Positions 58,758 to 64,000 of a stretch of 64,000 bases of DNA are shown here, piece after piece. The position numbers and the translations under genes are program-made. The DNA lies in contig NW_022098008.1 of NCBI RefSeq assembly GCF_002288925.2, positions 6,409,972 through 6,473,971 on the forward strand, given 5' to 3'. Below the pieces are notes generated by a model. It saw only the letters and a list, made by a program, of their open reading frames with translations, ran no database searches and had not been told where the DNA came from. Source of the DNA: Delphinapterus leucas. Lineage: Eukaryota > Chordata > Mammalia > Artiodactyla > Monodontidae. Position 1 is the stretch's first letter. Each line of letters begins with the position of its first letter.

Positions 58758-61069
58758 TTGTTGTCTGTCCATGCGTGACCCCAAAACTGATAGGTCCCTA
58801 AAGACAGACTGAGGAGTGTCTGTAGTGGCCCCAGAACCTGACCCGAGCCATCTGATTTATGCACAACATCCGGGTTATTTCTGTTAGGTTGTTAGATCCC
58901 AATTTCAGGTGAGTATTGATCAGCTGTTGCCTCACAGTGTGCCAGCAAGTGATGGTGAAACTAGATCCCAGGCCAGATTCTGTAGCACATGGCAGGTATT
59001 TAATAGTGTACTAGCAGTCAGGCATAAAACATCTTACAGCCTGTCATGTAAGCTTAATGAAGTTCCAGCCCTGTCTCTCTAGCTGGGCCAGCTACATCTT
59101 GCATAAAAAGTTTCACATCTTGTGTCAGTTTATTCAAGGTGGTTGTGACTACTCCAGGAGCAGGGTTTTGTTTCTCCTAGCAGCATTGTGAGCTACGCTC
59201 CAACCCGTTGGCTGCACACAGTGCTGTTTTATGCCTCAGGCGCTACCCCAAGGGTCTTGCTAGAAAAAGTCTTTGACCTCGTTTATGCTGCAGTGAAGAG
59301 TACCTCTGAGTTAATCTGTTCAAACTCCATCATATCTTAATAGTGCTAGGTATTCAGTAAGAGCCCTTTTCTAACCTCAGTTTTTCTAAGAATCTACTAT
59401 TGGACACATTATTGTCAGTAACATAATGTTGATCAGTGATGAAATCTATTAATAGAAGAGCTTGGGGTAGCTGTCTGCATTAAGGTTTTCTTCACTATAA
59501 TGCTAACTGCACCCCGAGGATTCCTTACTCTCTAACACACCTGTGTATCTGAAGTATTCTAGACTGAATTCCAGGCACCGTAACACTGGGATACTAATCT
59601 ATTTAGTCATAAACTGTCAGATAAAAAACTCGGAGAATTTGGCTTTTGCAGTTAGCAAAGTAGATGATGTACATGCTGCATCCAACAAACTAGGTACCCA
59701 TTTTGGTTTCAGATATGCTTGAAACATTTTAAAAATTGACCATGGACTTGGCCATAAAGGAAAACTCAACAGATTGCATGAAATAAGGTGTTGTTTGCTG
59801 ATCCTAATAGAATTAAAAACTATAAAAAGCAGCCCACAAAGGCCACATTGAAGAATTTTTAAACACATGCAAATGATTCATGGCATAGGAAATAAAACTA
59901 GACGACAGAAGATTTAGGACTGGTTTCTTCTAAAGTGCTAACTGGACACACGGTTGTGGCCAAAGGAACACCCGGAGGGAAATTTCATCCATTTCACAGA
60001 TATTTTGAGGGCCTACTTTGCCAGGTACTGAAGTACTGTTGATACAGTAGTGAACAAAGTAGGTAAAATGCCTCTGTTCTCAGAGCTTACATTTCTATTT
60101 GAGGAGAGCCGTAAATGAATGAATAAATAAATACCAATTACGATGTCTGAGAAGGTGATAAGCGTCATGGAGAAGGAAAAACCAGGCTAAAGGGGCTTTG
60201 GTATGGAGAAGGACAAATCAGGCTAAAGGGGCTTTGGTATGTGGTGTTGGAAGGGCTGTGCAACCAGACAGAGCAGTCAGGGAAGGGCTCACTGAGAAGG
60301 GAAAGATCTGGAAGAGAGCAGGCAGCCGGCTGCTGTGGATATCAGGCCAGGGGGCAGTCCGTGCAAAGGTCCTGAGGTAGGACGGTGTCTGGCAAGTTGG
60401 AGGGAGAGAAAAGAAATGGGGAAATCCGATGATGTGTTGCCTTGAGGTCATTGTAGATTTTGGGTTTTACTCCTAGTGACTGGAAAGCCATTGGATCAGA
60501 GGAATCACATGATCTATTGATAGTTTACATTCTGCAGGACTTAACTCTGGCTGTTGTGGTTGAGACTGAACTGAAAGAGCCAAGGATTGAACCATTGAAA
60601 TCACTTAGAGGGTTGACATAATACAAAGGGTCCGGTCATCAAATCAGACTCACGAGAGTCAGAAATCTTAACCTTCTCCAGCTTTACTAATGTCAAGGAT
60701 GCAGGTAAATGCAGGACACGTGGAGAAGGGAGAAACCTAGGACTGCCTCCACCACTCCCTAGAATCTTCCTGCTGCATTAGGCCCTTGCAGACCGAGATT
60801 ATCATAAAACGCATACATTGCAAATAGGGCATCACTTACACAAAAGGGACTATTTAGGTCATGGAATATCTCTTTTATATGCCCAAAATTACACAGCTAA
60901 TGCAACACTTTCTGGAACGCCAAGCCCTATAAATCTATGCATCCTAGGTTTATCTAGGTGAGCACTGTAGACAAACCAAGGACTTCCCACCAAAAGTATT
61001 CAGTAATTATATTAACTGTAATTGTACTAACAATCCAAATAAAAGCAAGATTATTAAGCAAACCAACCC
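58758..61069. other. Intergenic DNA downstream of MTRR
   Basis: No gene recognised. A MIR-like segment lies near 60000-60125 (GGGCCTACTTTGCCAGGTACTG), followed by a direct 36-base tandem duplication at 60167-60238. Confidence 0.45.
60167..60238. repeat. 36-base tandem duplication
   Basis: Two adjacent copies of ATGGAGAAGGAAAAACCAGG plus CTAAAGGGGCTTTGGT, with the second copy starting at 60203 and differing at two bases. A third copy begins (ATG) but diverges at once. Confidence 0.85.
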
Positions 61070-61916
61070 GTATGTTATTTCGAAGAGATAGACTTTAAGT
61101 TGGAAGGTTTGGAAAAGAATACCATGCAAACAAAAGAAAAGCAAGTGTAGTTAAATTCATATAAAAAGGAGGCTTAAAGCAAGAAATATCACAAGAGAGA
61201 TTTTCATGGTGATTAGAGTCAATTGATGAGAAAGACATGAAAATCCTAAATATGCATGCACTCAATAAAAAATCTGCAAAATACATAAAGCAACAATTGT
61301 CAGAACTAAAAGGAGGAAAAGCCAAATCCAAAATCACATTTGGAAAGTTATACCATAGAAAGAACAAGCAAACGAGTGTAAGCATTTAAAAGATTTTTAA
61401 CAACACAATAGAATCTAATTGACATATATAAAACACTAACACCAACAACTTCAGAATAGAACTTGTCTCCTAGTTTACATTGAATATTTACCAGAATAGA
61501 CCAACTTTTAAAGAGATAGAAACTGTACAATAGGTTTTCTGAGAATTAAACTAAAAGTCAATAACTAAATGAAACTAGAATAACCTCCAAATATTTGGAA
61601 AATAAGAAACACAAAGTAACCTATGAGTCAAGAAAAATCACAAGGAAATTAGAAAATATTTTGATGAAGATGAAAAAAGACTCCAGAATTTGTAGTATGC
61701 AGCTAAATCAGTGCTCTGGGGGAAGTTTGTGCATCTAAATTCTTATAAAATTAAAAAAGCTCAGAAGTCAGTGATCTACGCTTTAATACTAGGAAGTTAG
61801 AAAAGGATCAGTACGTTAACTACCAAGAATATGAAAGGAGGTAGTAAAGATAAAAGAAAATGAAATAGAAAAAACAATGTATAATAGAGAAAACCAGCAA
61901 AGCAAAAATTGTTTAA
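61070..61916 (+). repeat. Old L1 ORF2 fragment, plus orientation
   Basis: Degraded L1 endonuclease-to-reverse-transcriptase region: ATAAAGCAACAATTGTCAGAAC, GAGAATTAAACTAAAAGTCAATAAC, TCAAGAAAAATCACAAGGAAATTAG and GCTCTGGGGGAAGTTTGTGC. No intact frame. Confidence 0.65.
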
Positions 61917-62183
61917 GATTTTTTCCATCTTCGTTGAGGTATAATTAACAAAATTGTATAGAATTATAATGTACAACGTGATGATTTGGTCTATGCATAC
62001 TTTGTGAAATGATGACCACATCAGGTTAATTATCACATTCATTGCCTCACATAGTTATCGTATTTGAGTGTGTGTGATGAGAATGCTTTTAAGATCTACT
62101 CTCTTAGCACATTTCAAGTATACAATACTGTATTATTAACTATGGTGACCATGCTGTACATTAGATTCCCAGATCTTATTCAT

Positions 62184-62397
62184 TTTTTTTTTTCTTTTTT
62201 GTGTGTGTGGTATACGGGCCTCTCCCCGTTGTGGCCTCTCCCGCTGCGGAGCACAGGCTCCAGATGCGCAGGCTCAGCGGCCATGGCTCACGGACCCAGC
62301 CACTCCACGGCATGTGGGATCTTCCCGGACCGGGGCACGAACCCGCGTTCCCTGCGTCGGCAGGCAGACTCTCAACCACTGCACAACCAGGGAAGCC
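62184..62397 (-). mobile_element. CHR-2-like SINE nested in L1
   Basis: Plus strand starts with the oligo-T tail, then GTGGTATACGGGCCTCTCCC, and ends with head complement CAACCAGGGAAGCCC. A perfect 15-base duplication CCAGATCTTATTCAT flanks it (62169-62183 and 62398-62412). Confidence 0.92.
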
Positions 62398-62655
62398 CCA
62401 GATCTTATTCATCTTATAACCAAAGGCTTGTACCCTTTGACTGGCATCTCCCCGTTTCCCCGGCCTCCAGCCTGGGGTAACCACCATTCTACTATTTCTA
62501 TGACTTTGTTCTTTTTAGATTCCACATATAAGTGAGACTGTACAATATTTGCTGTTCTCTGGCTTATTTCACTTAGCATAAATGTCCTCTGTGTTCATTC
62601 ATGTTGCAAACGGCAGGATTGCTTTCTCGGCTGAGTAATATTCCATTGTGTATAT

Positions 62656-63332
62656 TGTTAACAGATAAACTGAGGCATATTAAACATTTTAAGATTTTAT
62701 TTGAGCAAAAATCAGTTCAAACCAGGCAGCACCAAACAGGAAACTTTCAGGAGTGCTCCACCTATGGAAACTAGGGAAAGACTAATGAGGAAGATGAGGA
62801 AGCAAAGCAAGGGAATTGTTTGCTTGGCTATGGCTTAAGCAGGTACGTTATTTGGGAAATCCTATTTGGCTGTTTCTGATTTGGCTGTCTGTCCTTAGGT
62901 TTTGATTTCTTAACCTTGAGGCTCTACAGGCTTAGGTTTTGGTGGCTTACATAGGCTGCCAAGGCATTAAAGCCACCTCAGGGCTTCCCTGGTGGCGCAG
63001 TGGTTGCGAATCTGCCTGCCAATGCAGCGGACACGGGTTCGAGCCCTGGTCCAGGAAGATCCCACATGCCGCGGAGCAACGAAGCCTGTGCGCCACAACT
63101 ACTGAGCCTGCGCGTCTGGAGCCAGTGCTCTGCAACAAGAGAGGCTGCGATAGTGAGAGGTCCGCGTACCGCGATGAAGAGTGGCCCCCGCTCGCCGCAA
63201 CTAGAGAAAGCCCTCGCACAGAAACGAAGACCCAACACAGCCAAAAATAAATAAACAAAAATATTGTTAAGTGTTTAAAAAAAAAAAAAAGCACCTCAGC
63301 CTACCGACCTCCCTGTTTAGTTAATGTAACGA
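62656..63332. mobile_element. LTR-like insertion nested in L1, itself hit by a SINE
   Basis: It splits the L1 sequence between ATTCCATTGTGTATAT and TATATACCACATC. The insert begins TGTTAACAG and ends GTTAATGTAACGA, with TATAT on both sides, as for a solo LTR with a 5-base duplication. Without the SINE it is about 360 bases. Family not recognised; no viral genes. Confidence 0.5.
62981..63289 (+). mobile_element. Long-form CHR SINE nested in the LTR-like element
   Basis: Head GGGCTTCCCTGGTGGCGCAG, B-box GGGTTCGAGCCC, body GCGCCACAACTACTGAGCC, CAACACAGCCAAAAATAAAT and poly(A). Flanked by AGCCACCTCAG (62971-62981) and AGCACCTCAG (63290-63299). This is the third layer of insertion: SINE in LTR in L1. 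Confidence 0.92.
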
Positions 63333-63812
63333 TATATACCACATCATCTTTATGCATTCATCTGTCGACGGACACTGAGGTTGTTCCCATACCTTGGCTA
63401 TTGTGAATAAAGCTGTAAGAAATATGGGAGTGCATATATCTCTTCGAGATCCTGATTTCATTTCCTTTGGATGTATATCAAGAAGTGGAATTACTGAATC
63501 ATATGGTAGTTCTATTTTTAAGTTTTTGAGGAGCCTCCATAGTGGCCATGCCAATTTACATTCCCACCAAAAGGGCACAAGTGTCCCCTTTTCTCCACAT
63601 TCTCACCAGTACTTATTATCTCTTATCTTTTTGATAAAAGCCATCCTAGCCGGTGTGAGATGATAGCTCATTGTGGTTTTGATTTGCATTTCCCGATGGT
63701 TAGTGATATTGAACACCTTTCCATGTACCTGTTGACTATTTGTGTCTTCTTTGGAAAAATGTCTGTTGTCTTTTGCAATTTTTTTTTTTTTTTACTACTG
63801 AGTTGTATGTTT

Positions 63813-63834
63813 TATATATATATATATATATGAT
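63813..63834. repeat. TA microsatellite within L1
   Basis: (TA)n run within the antisense L1 segment, after an oligo-T tract at 63780-63794. Confidence 0.8.
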
Positions 63835-64000
63835 ATTATTAAGCCCTTATCAGATATATTATTTATAAATATTTTCTCCCATTCCATAGGCTGCTTTTTC
63901 ATTTTGTTGATGGTTCCCTTTGCTGTGCAGAAGCTTTTTAGTTTGAGGTAGTCCCATTCATTTATTTTTGCTTATGTTGCCTCTGCTTTTGGTTTCATAA

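Larger units (their letters stand above)
61917..64000 (-). repeat. L1 3' region and ORF2, minus orientation, interrupted twice, runs off window end
   Basis: Read on the plus strand it shows antisense L1: TTGAGGTATAATTAACAAAAT, GTAACCACCATTCTACTATTTC, AGATTCCACATATAAGTGAGA, TGAGTAATATTCCATTGTGTA, then after an insertion ATATACCACATCATCTTTATG and GAATCATATGGTAGTTCTATT. A SINE (62184-62397) and an LTR-like element (62656-63332) interrupt it. Open frames such as 63321-63578 are broken ORF2. Confidence 0.85.

Overview
This window is mammalian genomic DNA, almost certainly from a cetacean or a close whippomorph relative. It is dense with tRNA-derived SINEs of the CHR type (heads such as CTTCCCTGGTGGCGCAGTGG, B-boxes GGGTTCGATCC), has artiodactyl-style L1 3' ends, and shows no ruminant BovB element. 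Gene order matches human chromosome 5p15.31: CFAP90 (C5orf49), FASTKD3 and MTRR. Family names for repeats come from recognition by eye, not from a library search.

Layout. 1-11630: apparent intron 1 of CFAP90 on the minus strand, with MLT1-type LTRs, a hAT fossil and a GC-rich minisatellite. 11631-11777: CFAP90 coding exon 1; its promoter lies just beyond and carries an RFX-type X-box. 11900-21400: intergenic DNA with an inverted pair of L1 3' ends, a CHR SINE, two LTR-like repeats and a tiny retroinserted 5' piece of tRNA-Tyr. 21402-29711: FASTKD3 on the minus strand; all six coding exons assemble into an intact 657-residue protein. About 29750-29960: a divergent CpG-island promoter with paired inverted CCAAT boxes and two NRF-1-like palindromes. 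29880-55868: MTRR on the plus strand; 14 coding exons assemble into 696 residues with every splice phase consistent. 55870-64000: repeat-rich DNA with a twin-primed L1 and nested L1/LTR/SINE insertions.

How the genes relate. MTRR is the cytosolic NADPH-dependent diflavin reductase that reactivates methionine synthase. FASTKD3 is a mitochondrial RNA-binding RAP-domain protein. They share a divergent promoter whose NRF-1-like motifs suit a mitochondrial or metabolic pair. CFAP90 is a ciliary axoneme protein, which suits the X-box. No operon-like, CRISPR or other undescribed system was found. The most distinctive observations are a new stop that removes the last residue of MTRR (TGA directly before the inferred old TAA), lack of the upstream start used by the human leader-bearing MTRR isoform, a pre-tRNA-Tyr leader-plus-5'-exon retroinsertion with its own target-site duplication, and two SINEs stacked at one target site.
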